From Faecalibacterium sp. I3-3-89 (lineage in GTDB: Bacteria > Bacillota > Clostridia > Oscillospirales > Ruminococcaceae): a stretch of 64,000 bases of DNA. Shown here piece by piece: positions 17,311 to 24,234 of the stretch. The notes beneath the pieces were generated by a model that did not search any database, was not told the origin of the DNA, and saw only the letters and a program-made list of their open reading frames with translations. How positions within the stretch are numbered: position 1 is the first letter of the stretch; each line of letters opens with the position of its first letter. The stretch lies in contig NZ_CP094468.1 of NCBI RefSeq assembly GCF_023347275.1, positions 2,728,001 to 2,792,000 of the forward strand. The letters run 5' to 3'. The position numbers and the translations under genes are program-made.

Positions 17311-18065
17311 GCGTGCGCTCCCTCCTCTCCGGCTTTCGGGGCCGACATCATGAGGTTCGGCTGCACGACCGCCTCGGGGGCGTGGGCGTCGCCGTCGTAG
17401 ACGACGACACCGTCCTCCAACCGGATGATGCGCTCTGCCTGCACGGCGATGGAGTTGTCGTGGGTGATGAGGACCACGGTGTGGCCCTGTTTGTGCAGTT
17501 CCTGAAGCATCCCCAGCACCTCCCGGCCGGTATGAGAGTCCAGCGCACCCGTCGGCTCGTCGGCCAGAATGATGGGCGGGTTGCGGACAAGGGCGCGGGC
17601 GATGGACACACGCTGCTGCTGGCCGCCGGAGAGCTGGTTGGGCTTGTTCCGGAGCTTGCTGCCCAGACCCACCTGTTCCAGCGCTGCGATGGCGCGGCGG
17701 CGGCGCTCGCTGCCGCCCACGCCTGCGTAGATGAGGGGGACTTCCACGTTTTCCAGCAGGGTCAGCTTGGGCAGCAGGTTGTATTGCTGGAAGATGAAGC
17801 CCAGCTTCTCGTTCCGGATGGCCGCCAGCTCACGGCGGTTCATCTTACCGACATCGCTGCCGTCCAGCAGATACCGGCCGTGGGTAGGCACATCCAGACA
17901 GCCGATGATGTTCATGCAGGTGGATTTGCCGGAGCCGGACTGGCCCACGATGGCCACGAACTCGCCCCGGTCTATCTTCATGGAGATGTGGTCTGCCGCT
18001 TTGACGAGGGTGTCACCCATCTGGTAGTATTTGCAGACCTCGTCAAACTCGATCAGGGCGCTCAT
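17307..18065 (-). CDS. MacB/LolD-like ABC transporter ATPase
   Basis: 252 aa. Walker [10 protein letters not shown], signature LSGGQQQR, Walker [13 protein letters not shown] and H-loop LITHD are intact. The sequence is of the MacB/LolD/FtsE type that powers mechanotransmission exporters with FtsX-like permeases. It overlaps the upstream adaptor gene and the downstream permease gene by four bases each. A C-terminal extension of about 25 residues past the usual ABC fold has no recognised domain. Confidence 0.94.
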   Translation of the reverse strand: MSALIEFDEVCKYYQMGDTLVKAADHISMKIDRGEFVAIVGQSGSGKSTCMNIIGCLDVPTHGRYLLDGSDVGKMNRRELAAIRNEKLGFIFQQYNLLPKLTLLENVEVPLIYAGVGGSERRRRAIAALEQVGLGSKLRNKPNQLSGGQQQRVSIARALVRNPPIILADEPTGALDSHTGREVLGMLQELHKQGHTVVLITHDNSIAVQAERIIRLEDGVVVYDGDAHAPEAVVQPNLMMSAPKAGEEGAHA

Positions 18066-19708
18066 TCGTCGCCTCCTTCGGCAGACACCATCATGTTGCT
18101 GTAGAAGTCGGTCGCGCTGACCGTCGAGGTGTCGTAAGCGATGGTGTCGCCCTCCTGCAGGCCGCTCTTCACCTCGATGTAATCATCGTCGCTGATGCCG
18201 GTGGTCACTTTGACGTAGACATAGCCCTCGGGGGCGGTCATGGAGGCCTCGGCGTTGGCAGCGCTGGGCGAATCCTTCGTCACCAGCACATAGCTGCCCC
18301 GGACGAGGGCGGCGTTGGGCAGGGCCAGAACATCCTTGACGCTGGCTGTGGTGATCTTGGCCGAGGCATTCATGCCGGGCAGCAGATCGCCCATCTCGTC
18401 GATGCGGACGGTGACGGGGTAGCTGGTGGAGCCGTTGGCAGTGGTGCCGGCCACGAGGATGCTGCTGATGGTGCCCTTGTAGGTCTCGCCCGGGACGGCG
18501 TCGGCGGTGATCTCCACCTCCTGTCCGACCTTCAGAGAACGAATTTTCAGCTCATCCACGTTGAGCTTCAGTTCCAGATAGCTCATATCGTAGATGGTGC
18601 AGAGGTTCTGCATGGCTGCGTCGTTGGCGCTGAGCTTATCGCCGGCTTTGACCTTTTTGTCCACGATGGTGCCGCTGATGGGCGCATCGATGGTGTAGTG
18701 GCTGATGTTCCGCTCTGCGGAAGACATCCGCAGCTCGGCAGAGCGAAGATTGTCGGCGGCGTTCTGGGCCTGCTTGTCCAGATCCTTGCCGGTGATGCGG
18801 AGGAGCACGTCGTCCTGACGGACGGTGCTGCCCTCCCTGACGCAAAGCTCGGACACGGTGCCGGAGGCAGCGGCCACGACGGTCTCCTCGCGCTGGTAGG
18901 CAAAATGGGCCGAGTTGAGGGAGCTGACGCCGTTCACCTGCGCCACTGCGGCCTGCGCGGTGGTCAGGCTGCCCGTGTTGGGCACCGCGATGGTGACGGT
19001 GCAGGTCATGAGGCTGGCGTCACCGGAGGGGTCTGCGCCCGATACCGAGCGGATGGTGCCGTTCAGCACCTCAAAGGTGGTGTCCGGCATGACCTGCGCG
19101 GCCTGACCGACGGCGAAGCTCTGGGCCTCGGCGGCGGGGAAATCCACGGCCAGCAGCATCACAGAGGTGTCGCGGACGGTGGCGACGGTCTGACCGGCCT
19201 GCACCGCGTCGCCAGCGGCCACAGCAAAGGAGCTGACCTCGCCGCTGATCTTCGTGCGGACATTCCGGGCGTCGGCGGCGTCATCGTAGCTGCGCTGGGC
19301 CTGAGACACCGAAAGCTGTGCGCTCTCGAGGTCGCCCTCCACATCCGAGCTGTCGATGACGTAGAGGACATCGCCCTTCTGGATGGTGTCGCCCAGCTCG
19401 AAGTCAGCGGTGAGCACCGTGCCGGTGACGAGGGACTTGACGGTGTAGGAATCGGCGGCATTGATGGTGCCGCTGCCGTCGTAGACGTTCACGATGTCGC
19501 GGCGTCCCAGCGCCTCCTGCACATACGCCATGTCTGCCGATGCACTGCGGCTCCTGCGGGGGATGACCACCACCGCCAGCACCGCCACGGCCACGACCGC
19601 CGCGATGCAGCGCTTTTTGTGGGTCCGGATAAAGTGGAGCACCTTATTTTCCCCGCCGGTGTTCTCCTGCGGAGAGGCGTCCTGTGTCTTTTTGTTGAAA
19701 CCTAGCAT
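18062..19708 (-). CDS. MacA-like efflux adaptor protein
   Basis: 548 aa. A basic cytoplasmic N terminus, one membrane helix (about residues 33-53) and an extracytoplasmic HlyD/MacA-type body follow in order. Two biotinyl-lipoyl-like segments are visible (VTGTVLTADFELGDTIQKGDVLYV-like and SGTIVDKKVKAGDKLSA-like), with coiled-coil between them and a beta-barrel region toward the end. It links the permease to the outside of the membrane. The start is taken at ATG 19708 with AGGAGG about 11 bases upstream; the frame is open up to 19810 without a better site. First gene of the operon. The adaptor is longer than most (350-450), because it seems to contain two lipoyl-type units. Confidence 0.85.
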   Translation of the reverse strand: MLGFNKKTQDASPQENTGGENKVLHFIRTHKKRCIAAVVAVAVLAVVVIPRRSRSASADMAYVQEALGRRDIVNVYDGSGTINAADSYTVKSLVTGTVLTADFELGDTIQKGDVLYVIDSSDVEGDLESAQLSVSQAQRSYDDAADARNVRTKISGEVSSFAVAAGDAVQAGQTVATVRDTSVMLLAVDFPAAEAQSFAVGQAAQVMPDTTFEVLNGTIRSVSGADPSGDASLMTCTVTIAVPNTGSLTTAQAAVAQVNGVSSLNSAHFAYQREETVVAAASGTVSELCVREGSTVRQDDVLLRITGKDLDKQAQNAADNLRSAELRMSSAERNISHYTIDAPISGTIVDKKVKAGDKLSANDAAMQNLCTIYDMSYLELKLNVDELKIRSLKVGQEVEITADAVPGETYKGTISSILVAGTTANGSTSYPVTVRIDEMGDLLPGMNASAKITTASVKDVLALPNAALVRGSYVLVTKDSPSAANAEASMTAPEGYVYVKVTTGISDDDYIEVKSGLQEGDTIAYDTSTVSATDFYSNMMVSAEGGDE

Positions 19709-19863
19709 GAAAAGCCTGACCTCCTGTGATTTTTTCCTGTAGACCTGTGATAAAGAAGAATGCATTCCTCCTGCGTTCATCGCTCTGCGCCCTTCCCGCC
19801 GCACCCGCAAAAATCATCCCACCTGCGAGTTCCTGCTCCGGGTCAGCTGCGCAAATCAATGTC

Positions 19864-19892
19864 ATGATACCATCTTATAAAACGGACTACAA
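19864..19892 (-). promoter_or_regulatory. Possible promoter of the efflux operon
   Basis: On the minus strand: TTGTAG (19887-19892), 17 bp, then TATCAT (19864-19869). The -35 is weak, as for a regulated promoter. The 19709-19960 region otherwise holds no gene. Confidence 0.35.
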
Positions 19893-19961
19893 GGAAGATT
19901 TCCTGCACGATTTGCAACTTTTTTGAAAATTTTTCCACTGTCCTGAATATCCCGGGAAATA

Positions 19962-20013
19962 AAGGCTCCCACCCGGGGCAGATCCTCCGGGCGGGAGCCT
20001 TGCTGTTTTTTTA
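19962..20013. terminator. Terminator hairpin between two minus-strand operons
   Basis: AAGGCTCCC and its complement, interrupted by one mismatch, form a GC-rich stem with T-rich flanks on both strands. It lies about 110 bases after the gene at 20121. Confidence 0.75.
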
Positions 20014-20120
20014 CGTCTGCTTACAGACAGCCGCATGGCAGGCGGAACAGGCTCATCTTGCAGGAAATGAAAAACAGGAAGCTCCCGCCGGGGAACTCCC
20101 TGTTGTACATATCGTAGAGG

Positions 20121-20873
20121 TTACCGCAGTATCCCATAGGTTTTCTCCGCCACCGGTTCGCACCACTCGTTAGAGGTGCCTTCGCCGGGCACTTCCACTG
20201 CCAGATGAGAGAACCAGCAATCGGGTGCAGCACCGTGCCAGTGCTTGACCTCTGGGGGAATGTTCACCACATCGCCCGGATGCAGCTCCAGCGGAGCTTT
20301 GCCCCATTCCTGATAGTAGCCCCGGCCTGCCACGCAGACAAGGATCTGCCCACCGCCCTTTGCGGCATGGTGGATGTGCCAGTTGTTCCGGCAGCCCGGC
20401 TCAAAGGTGACGTTGTAAATGCCAACCTGTGCGGTGGACAGGGGTGCCAGATAGCTTTTTCCGCTGAAATATTGTGCAAAGCCGTCGTTGGATGCACCGA
20501 TAGGGAACACCATTTCACTCTGGTGCTTTGCCTTGGCATCCTCTGCAGCGTCCTCTGCCCAGACTTCCTTGGCCATGCGGAAAGCCGCCCATGCCTTGGG
20601 CCAGCCTGCATAAAACGCCGCATGGGTCAGGATCTCTGCAATCTCAGTCCGGGTAATACCGTTGTTTTTCGCTGCCGTCAGGTGATACCGAAACGAGGAG
20701 TCCGTCAGTCCCTGCGCCATCAGTGCTACCACCGTCACAAGGCTGCGGTCCCGGAGGGAGAGTTTATCCTCTCGGCTCCACACCTGCCCGAATAGTACCT
20801 CATCGTTAAGTTCTGCAAATTTTGGTGCAAATTCGCCCAGAGCATCACGCCCTGCGGTCTGTTTTACTGCCAT
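20121..20873 (-). CDS. Carboxymuconolactone decarboxylase-like and cupin fusion protein
   Basis: 250 aa in two parts. Residues 20-120 form a carboxymuconolactone decarboxylase (AhpD-like) fold (DKLSLRDRSLVTVVALMAQG, HLTAAKNNGITRTEIAEI) without the CxxC that marks redox-active AhpD. Residues 150-245 form a cupin (NNWHIHHAAKGGG, GDVVNIPPEVKHWHG) whose His residues would bind a metal. Such fusions are common beside flavodoxins under MerR control in gut Firmicutes; their reaction is not settled. ATG 20873 lies two bases past the stop of the flavodoxin gene and uses GGGGAGG inside it, so the pair is one operon. Confidence 0.82.
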   Translation of the reverse strand: MAVKQTAGRDALGEFAPKFAELNDEVLFGQVWSREDKLSLRDRSLVTVVALMAQGLTDSSFRYHLTAAKNNGITRTEIAEILTHAAFYAGWPKAWAAFRMAKEVWAEDAAEDAKAKHQSEMVFPIGASNDGFAQYFSGKSYLAPLSTAQVGIYNVTFEPGCRNNWHIHHAAKGGGQILVCVAGRGYYQEWGKAPLELHPGDVVNIPPEVKHWHGAAPDCWFSHLAVEVPGEGTSNEWCEPVAEKTYGILR

Positions 20874-20874
20874 T

Positions 20875-21414
20875 TTACATATTCCTCCCCATCTCGTAAG
20901 CCTGTGCCATGGCAGGCGTACCGCACACTGCACCCGGCTCATAGACACCGCCTGCTACAAGGACTCCCTTTTCCACGGCACCTTTCACACAGTCTGCATA
21001 GCCCCGGAAGCAGGTCAGCGTAGTGTCCGCAGAGGCTTTTCCCTCGTCTGCCATGGTGGTGATGTAGTAAAATTCCTTGTCTTTGACCTCAAGCCACCGT
21101 GCCACGGTACGGTCGATCACTGCCTTCAACTGGGCACTGATGGAGTAGAAGTATACCGGGCTTGCCAGCACAATGACATCGGCATCGATCATCTTTTGCA
21201 GGATGTCTGCCATATCATCCTTGTGGACGCAGGCTCCACCGTGGGTGCTGCAGTAGTAGCAGCCGGAACAGGGAGCCACCTTTTTCTCAGCGACCCGGAT
21301 CTTTTCTGCTTTGTGCCCGGCATCCTGCGCTCCACGCAGAAATTCGTCGCATAGAATATCAGAGTTGCCGCCCTTCCGGGGACTGCCAGACAAAATCAAT
21401 ACCTTCTTGCTCAT
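20875..21414 (-). CDS. Flavodoxin-like NAD(P)H-dependent FMN reductase
   Basis: 179 aa with the flavodoxin-like fold. The N-terminal phosphate-binding loop is ILSGSPRKGGNSD. A Cys-rich segment CSGCYYCSTHGG (about residues 48-60) follows, then the substrate-side motif LASPVYFYSISAQLKAVIDR. The family (PF03358/PF12682-type) reduces quinones, azo compounds or disulfides with FMN. Start ATG 21414 has AGGAGG 5 bases upstream. It is the first gene after a MerR-type promoter and is followed two bases later by the CMD-cupin gene. It belongs to an inducible redox or detoxification response judged by context. Confidence 0.88.
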   Translation of the reverse strand: MSKKVLILSGSPRKGGNSDILCDEFLRGAQDAGHKAEKIRVAEKKVAPCSGCYYCSTHGGACVHKDDMADILQKMIDADVIVLASPVYFYSISAQLKAVIDRTVARWLEVKDKEFYYITTMADEGKASADTTLTCFRGYADCVKGAVEKGVLVAGGVYEPGAVCGTPAMAQAYEMGRNM

Positions 21415-21472
21415 AGGGACCTCCTTGACAGCAGAGTGCATCCGCATTATGATGTTGATAAAGTTTAATTTT

Positions 21473-21503
21473 ATCATACAACTTAAAGCGCACTTTAAGT
21501 CAA
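21473..21503 (-). promoter_or_regulatory. MerR-type promoter/operator with 19-bp spacer
   Basis: On the minus strand: TTGACT (21498-21503) and TATGAT (21473-21478) are separated by 19 bp. The spacer region holds an 8+8 bp inverted repeat (ACTTAAAG and CTTTAAGT, 21481-21500). A long spacer with a central dyad is the hallmark of promoters activated by MerR-family regulators that untwist the DNA. It drives the flavodoxin-cupin operon and lies beside the merR-like gene at 21532. Confidence 0.85.
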
Positions 21504-21531
21504 GGGCTTTTTGAAAAAACGGAGGTTTCAG

Positions 21532-21999
21532 ATGATCTATACCGTAGGTGAAATGGCACAAAAGCTGGGCGTACCTGCCTCCACCCTGCGCTACTACGAC
21601 AAAGAAGGGTTACTTCCCTTTGTGGAGCGTTCCTCCGGCGGCATTCGGATGTTCCGGGAAAACGACTTCGAGTGGCTGCAGGTCATCCGCTGCATGAAAA
21701 AAGCCGGAATGTCCATCAAGGATATCCGGCAGTATATTGAGCTTTCCATGCAGGGAGACGACACCATTGACACCCGGCTGGAGATGTTCCGGCATCAGCG
21801 GGAGGTGCTCACCCAGCAGATCCAGCAGTTACAGCATACGCTGGAGACTGTGGAGTATAAATGCTGGTTCTATGAAGCCGCCAAAGCCGCTGGGACAGTG
21901 GATGTCCCCGGTGCGATGACCGATGCGGATGTACCTGATCAGTTCCGTGCCATCCGGCAGGAGCTTCGGGGACAGAAGATGCCGAATATCGAAAGATAA
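21532..21999 (+). CDS. MerR-family transcriptional regulator
   Basis: 155 aa. The N-terminal winged helix-turn-helix (YTVGEMAQKLGVPASTLRYYDKEGLL) is followed by a coiled-coil dimerisation helix (about 80-115) and a short effector region of about 35 residues with one Cys (KCWFYEAAKAAG). Start ATG 21532 has GGAGG 6 bases upstream. It is divergent from the flavodoxin-cupin operon and its operator is visible at 21473-21503, so it is probably the activator of that operon and perhaps of itself. The inducer is unknown; the Cys may sense oxidants or electrophiles, which is inference. Confidence 0.9.
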   Translation: MIYTVGEMAQKLGVPASTLRYYDKEGLLPFVERSSGGIRMFRENDFEWLQVIRCMKKAGMSIKDIRQYIELSMQGDDTIDTRLEMFRHQREVLTQQIQQLQHTLETVEYKCWFYEAAKAAGTVDVPGAMTDADVPDQFRAIRQELRGQKMPNIER

Positions 22000-22002
22000 G
22001 AT

Positions 22003-22038
22003 ATGCCGTTCCAGTTGCTTTTGGAACGGCATTTCTCT
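22003..22038 (+). terminator. Terminator of the merR-like gene
   Basis: ATGCCGTTCC (22003-22012) pairs with GGAACGGCAT (22023-22032), then TTTCTCTT. Confidence 0.85.
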
Positions 22039-22173
22039 TAATCTTCTAACCCATGGCTCCCGGTTACGGTTTTCAAGTATTTCTCCGGGTCGCCGTTCAG
22101 AATCAAGTCCGCTTTGTTGATAAGGTTTTGAACACACAGCCGTCGGGAACAAGCCGGAATTGTCATTTCCGAA

Positions 22174-22224
22174 GAAAACGAAAAATCCGAACCCTTCTCC
22201 TATCGGAAAAAAGTTCGGATTTCG
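22174..22224 (-). terminator. Ancestral terminator of the tRNA-Lys transcript
   Basis: On the minus strand GAAATCCGAAC pairs with GTTCGGATTT, followed by TTCGTTTT. It stands just past the displaced 3' end of tRNA-Lys (22231), where the rRNA-tRNA transcript would have ended before the element inserted. The 130 bases between this and the merR terminator hold nothing else I can support. Confidence 0.65.
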
Positions 22225-22230
22225 TTGTTG

Positions 22231-22275
22231 TGGTGCACCTCCAGGGACTCGAACCCTGGGCCCACTGATTAAGAG
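22231..22275 (-). pseudogene. Left attachment site: displaced 3' half of tRNA-Lys
   Basis: These 45 bases are identical to 34340-34384 and correspond to the 3' part of tRNA-Lys including CCA. The 5' half and D-arm are missing, so this copy cannot make a tRNA. It marks the chromosomal junction of the element. Confidence 0.92.
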
Positions 22276-22416
22276 AGCAAGCCGCCGGTTCGTCTCAATT
22301 TCTGGAAGTTTCGAGTCATCGTTATTTTTAATCAAAGCAACGTGATTTTTCACCCGGTAATTTCTGCACCCTTTGTCGGATTTTGCAACGAAAAGCACCC
22401 TCTGCACGTTTTGAAA

Positions 22417-22445
22417 CCGTGCAAAATCCGTGCAGAAACCGTGCA
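22417..22445 (+). repeat. Integrase arm-type repeats, left end
   Basis: Three copies of CCGTGCA start at 22417, 22428 and 22439, exactly 11 bp apart, with an inverted TGCACG at 22403. The same triplet with the same spacing occurs at the right end (34244-34272). Arm sites of tyrosine integrases of the Tn916/lambda type have this look. Confidence 0.7.
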
Positions 22446-22585
22446 CTTACTCTCCGACAAATTAAAAATCACCCTATCCCCACCGACTTGACGGCATTGG
22501 TTTGGGTGGCCATTCTCTTATTTTTAGTACTTGCTGCATCACAAGCCGATTGGAAAGCATCTGACCTCATTCTCAGTATAACCCG

Positions 22586-22650
22586 TCGTTTTGTGTTAGA
22601 AAAAAGCAACACAGCACGATATGGTCTGTATGGCCTTGTAGTGGTATCCT
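22586..22650 (+). promoter_or_regulatory. Regulated promoter P1 of the RiPP cassette
   Basis: TCGTTTTGTGTTA (22586-22598) lies 31 bp (start to start) before CGATATG (22617-22623). A 21-bp gap then leads to the -10-like TATCCT (22645-22650). The same elements with the same spacings occur at P2 (23915-23979). There is no -35 consensus, as expected for an activator-dependent promoter. Confidence 0.6.
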
Positions 22651-22691
22651 TTTGCCAACAAGAAAACAACATAAAACGAAAGGAAAAACAA

Positions 22692-22907
22692 ATGATGAAA
22701 CGTATCTTTACCCTGATTACCTCTATTGTTCTGGCCACCAGTCTACTGGCTGTCCCCTGCTTTGCCGCTGAGCCTGAAGACTTGCCAGCACCGCAGCCTG
22801 GTGTGACCGAAACGGAACAACCTGACGGTTCTGATCAGCCTGAGAATCCGGACAGACCTTCTATCCAGCCATGTGATGCTATGCCGGGCGTTGGAGACAT
22901 GGGTTAA
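22692..22907 (+). CDS. Short secreted peptide, candidate pheromone precursor
   Basis: 71 aa. Residues 1-26 are a clear signal peptide (MMKRIF, hydrophobic core, likely cut after CFA). The exported part is about 45 residues, acidic and Pro-rich (PEDLPAPQPGVTETEQ), and ends CDAMPGVGDMG. ATG 22692 has AAAGGA 7 bases upstream. The gene is transcribed from P1, which shares its control elements with the precursor peptide promoter. It converges on the RNPP-type regulator gene, their stop codons overlapping. A small exported peptide beside such a regulator matches the PapR-PlcR layout, in which the C-terminal residues of the exported peptide are the signal. That role is inference; an immunity or accessory function is also possible. 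Confidence 0.72.
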   Translation: MMKRIFTLITSIVLATSLLAVPCFAAEPEDLPAPQPGVTETEQPDGSDQPENPDRPSIQPCDAMPGVGDMG

Positions 22908-23821
22908 CTCATAAAATCGATGTTCAAGTATTCTTTCGCTTCTTTTTTGACAACCTCTAACCCGATTTGATATCCAATGACTTTGCAGAGATAATACGAT
23001 TGGTAGTACAATTCTTTGCTGATTTCGTCATCGCCCATAAAATGTCGGCATTCCGCTTCAATTTCCAGACATCGGGGCAATACTTGGTAATGTCCATATT
23101 GAATACAGGCTTCTCGTCCTTCTTTAGCGAGTGCAGCTCCTTCCTCATAGCGACCGCACAAATCCAGTACCCGAGCATAATTATAAAGGACCAAAGGCAA
23201 CACCCCTATAGATGTTATGGTTTCCTTAAAATGCTTACGCACATACTTAAGCAGCTGATAGTAGATTTCAGCTGCTTTTTTATTTTGGCCAGCATCAGAG
23301 TAAGCAAGCCCAATCTGATTGATAATTGTGATTTCATCTCTTGTATAAAGGAAACTTTCTATACTCTCTAGGTCAAAGCGGGGCACAGTCAGCTGAATTG
23401 CCTGCATTAGCAGATCGATTTGTTCCAGCGGCGTGTAGCGTCCATCTAAGCGTCCCAGAAGTACCCTTGAACGCAGGGCAAATTGCTGCGCAATTTGATC
23501 ATCCGGATCTGCCAGCTTTTCAAATTGTGCAAGCTTCTCAAAGCCCTCCGGCACCTTTTCGGTCGCATTGCAGGCAACAATTTCTTTCTGAAGAGCTTCC
23601 ATCTCCAGTTCATTTTTACTCAGCAGAGCAAAATAGCGGTCATCCGGCAGGCCCAGACGCTGCAAAAGGGCATTGATCCGGTTGCGGCTGGGGGTCTGTT
23701 TCCCATTTTCCAGTCGGGAAAGAGTCATAGGCTCACAGATTCCATAGCAGAGCTGCTCCTGGGTCAAACCCAGATCCAGCCGCCGCTGCTTGACGTACTC
23801 GCCAAGAAAGACATTCTTCAT
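22904..23821 (-). CDS. RNPP/Rgg-like peptide-responsive transcriptional regulator
   Basis: 305 aa. An N-terminal XRE helix-turn-helix (residues 5-60, GEYVKQRRLDLGLTQEQLCYG and SRLENGKQTPS) is followed by about 240 residues of TPR-like helical repeats (IYYQLLKYVRKHF, ALAKEGREACIQYGHY). This is the architecture of Rgg, PlcR and PrgX regulators, which bind re-imported short peptides in the TPR groove. Start ATG 23821 has AGGAGG 8 bases upstream. It is divergent from the precursor peptide gene and convergent with the secreted peptide gene, and is the natural candidate to bind the shared elements in P1, P2 and P3. Codon use is AT-rich like the rest of the cassette. The ligand is unproven. Confidence 0.85.
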   Translation of the reverse strand: MKNVFLGEYVKQRRLDLGLTQEQLCYGICEPMTLSRLENGKQTPSRNRINALLQRLGLPDDRYFALLSKNELEMEALQKEIVACNATEKVPEGFEKLAQFEKLADPDDQIAQQFALRSRVLLGRLDGRYTPLEQIDLLMQAIQLTVPRFDLESIESFLYTRDEITIINQIGLAYSDAGQNKKAAEIYYQLLKYVRKHFKETITSIGVLPLVLYNYARVLDLCGRYEEGAALAKEGREACIQYGHYQVLPRCLEIEAECRHFMGDDEISKELYYQSYYLCKVIGYQIGLEVVKKEAKEYLNIDFMS

Positions 23822-23914
23822 CCCTAAACCCTCCTATAGAAGTAATATCTCTATTATTATAAAGGATGGCACAGCGGATTTCCAGTGAACGGTTCAACTT
23901 TTACTGAAAACTTA

Positions 23915-23979
23915 TCGTTTTGTGTTATTTTCAAGTAACTCGGCACGATATGTTGCCGGTCGGCAGGATGTGCTACAAT
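23915..23979 (+). promoter_or_regulatory. Regulated promoter P2 of the RiPP precursor
   Basis: TCGTTTTGTGTTA (23915-23927), then CGATATG (23946-23952; 31 bp start to start), then 21 bp, then TACAAT (23974-23979). The first two elements read roughly as ATCG...CGAT, that is, as inverted half-sites. The start codon follows at 24055. Confidence 0.7.
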
Positions 23980-24054
23980 ACAGTCACAGCAAGGGATACG
24001 AACAAACGAAAGCTCCCAAGCTGAATAAAACCAAAAAGAAAGGAGAAACAAATC

Positions 24055-24129
24055 ATGGAAGTCCTCGCTGAGAAGAAGCCCATTGAAGAACAGGTTGATT
24101 GCAATATCGACATTAATATCTTCTGCTAA
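24055..24129 (+). CDS. 24-residue RiPP precursor peptide with C-terminal NxxC
   Basis: A 24-codon gene with AAGGAG 9 bases before ATG 24055 and a stop at 24127-24129. The N-terminal 14 residues are charged and leader-like (MEVLAEKKPIEEQV). The last ten are D-C-N-I-D-I-N-I-F-C, with Cys at positions 16 and 24. The final NIFC fits the NxxC motif I recall for a class of streptococcal quorum-controlled radical-SAM peptides that carry a Cys-Asn thioether. It lies between a regulated promoter and a radical SAM gene, followed by an attenuator-like hairpin, the usual order for such clusters. Which residues are linked, and whether both Cys react, cannot be read from sequence. Confidence 0.82.
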   Translation: MEVLAEKKPIEEQVDCNIDINIFC

Positions 24130-24148
24130 CAGGGTTAATTACCACTTT

Positions 24149-24185
24149 AATAAGGGGTTCGGATTGTTCCGGGCCCCTTATTTCG
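24149..24185 (+). terminator. Leaky terminator/attenuator between precursor and maturase genes
   Basis: AATAAGGGG (24149-24157) pairs with CCCCTTATT (24174-24182), with an inner CGGA-TTGT-TCCG hairpin, followed by only a few Ts. It would let the short precursor mRNA accumulate above the maturase mRNA. Confidence 0.7.
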
Positions 24186-24234
24186 AACAATTATCCTGTA
24201 ATCAGGATTTTTATATAGATAAAGAGGAGCTAAT

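Noticed and set aside
22231..22275. Second tRNA-Lys gene
   Set aside because: Only the 3' part (anticodon loop to CCA) is present; no D-arm or 5' acceptor strand follows. It is an attachment-site remnant.
21829..22446. Minus-strand open frame of about 200 codons across the left element end
   Set aside because: It runs through the merR gene, a terminator and the attachment site, has no coding character and no ribosome binding site.
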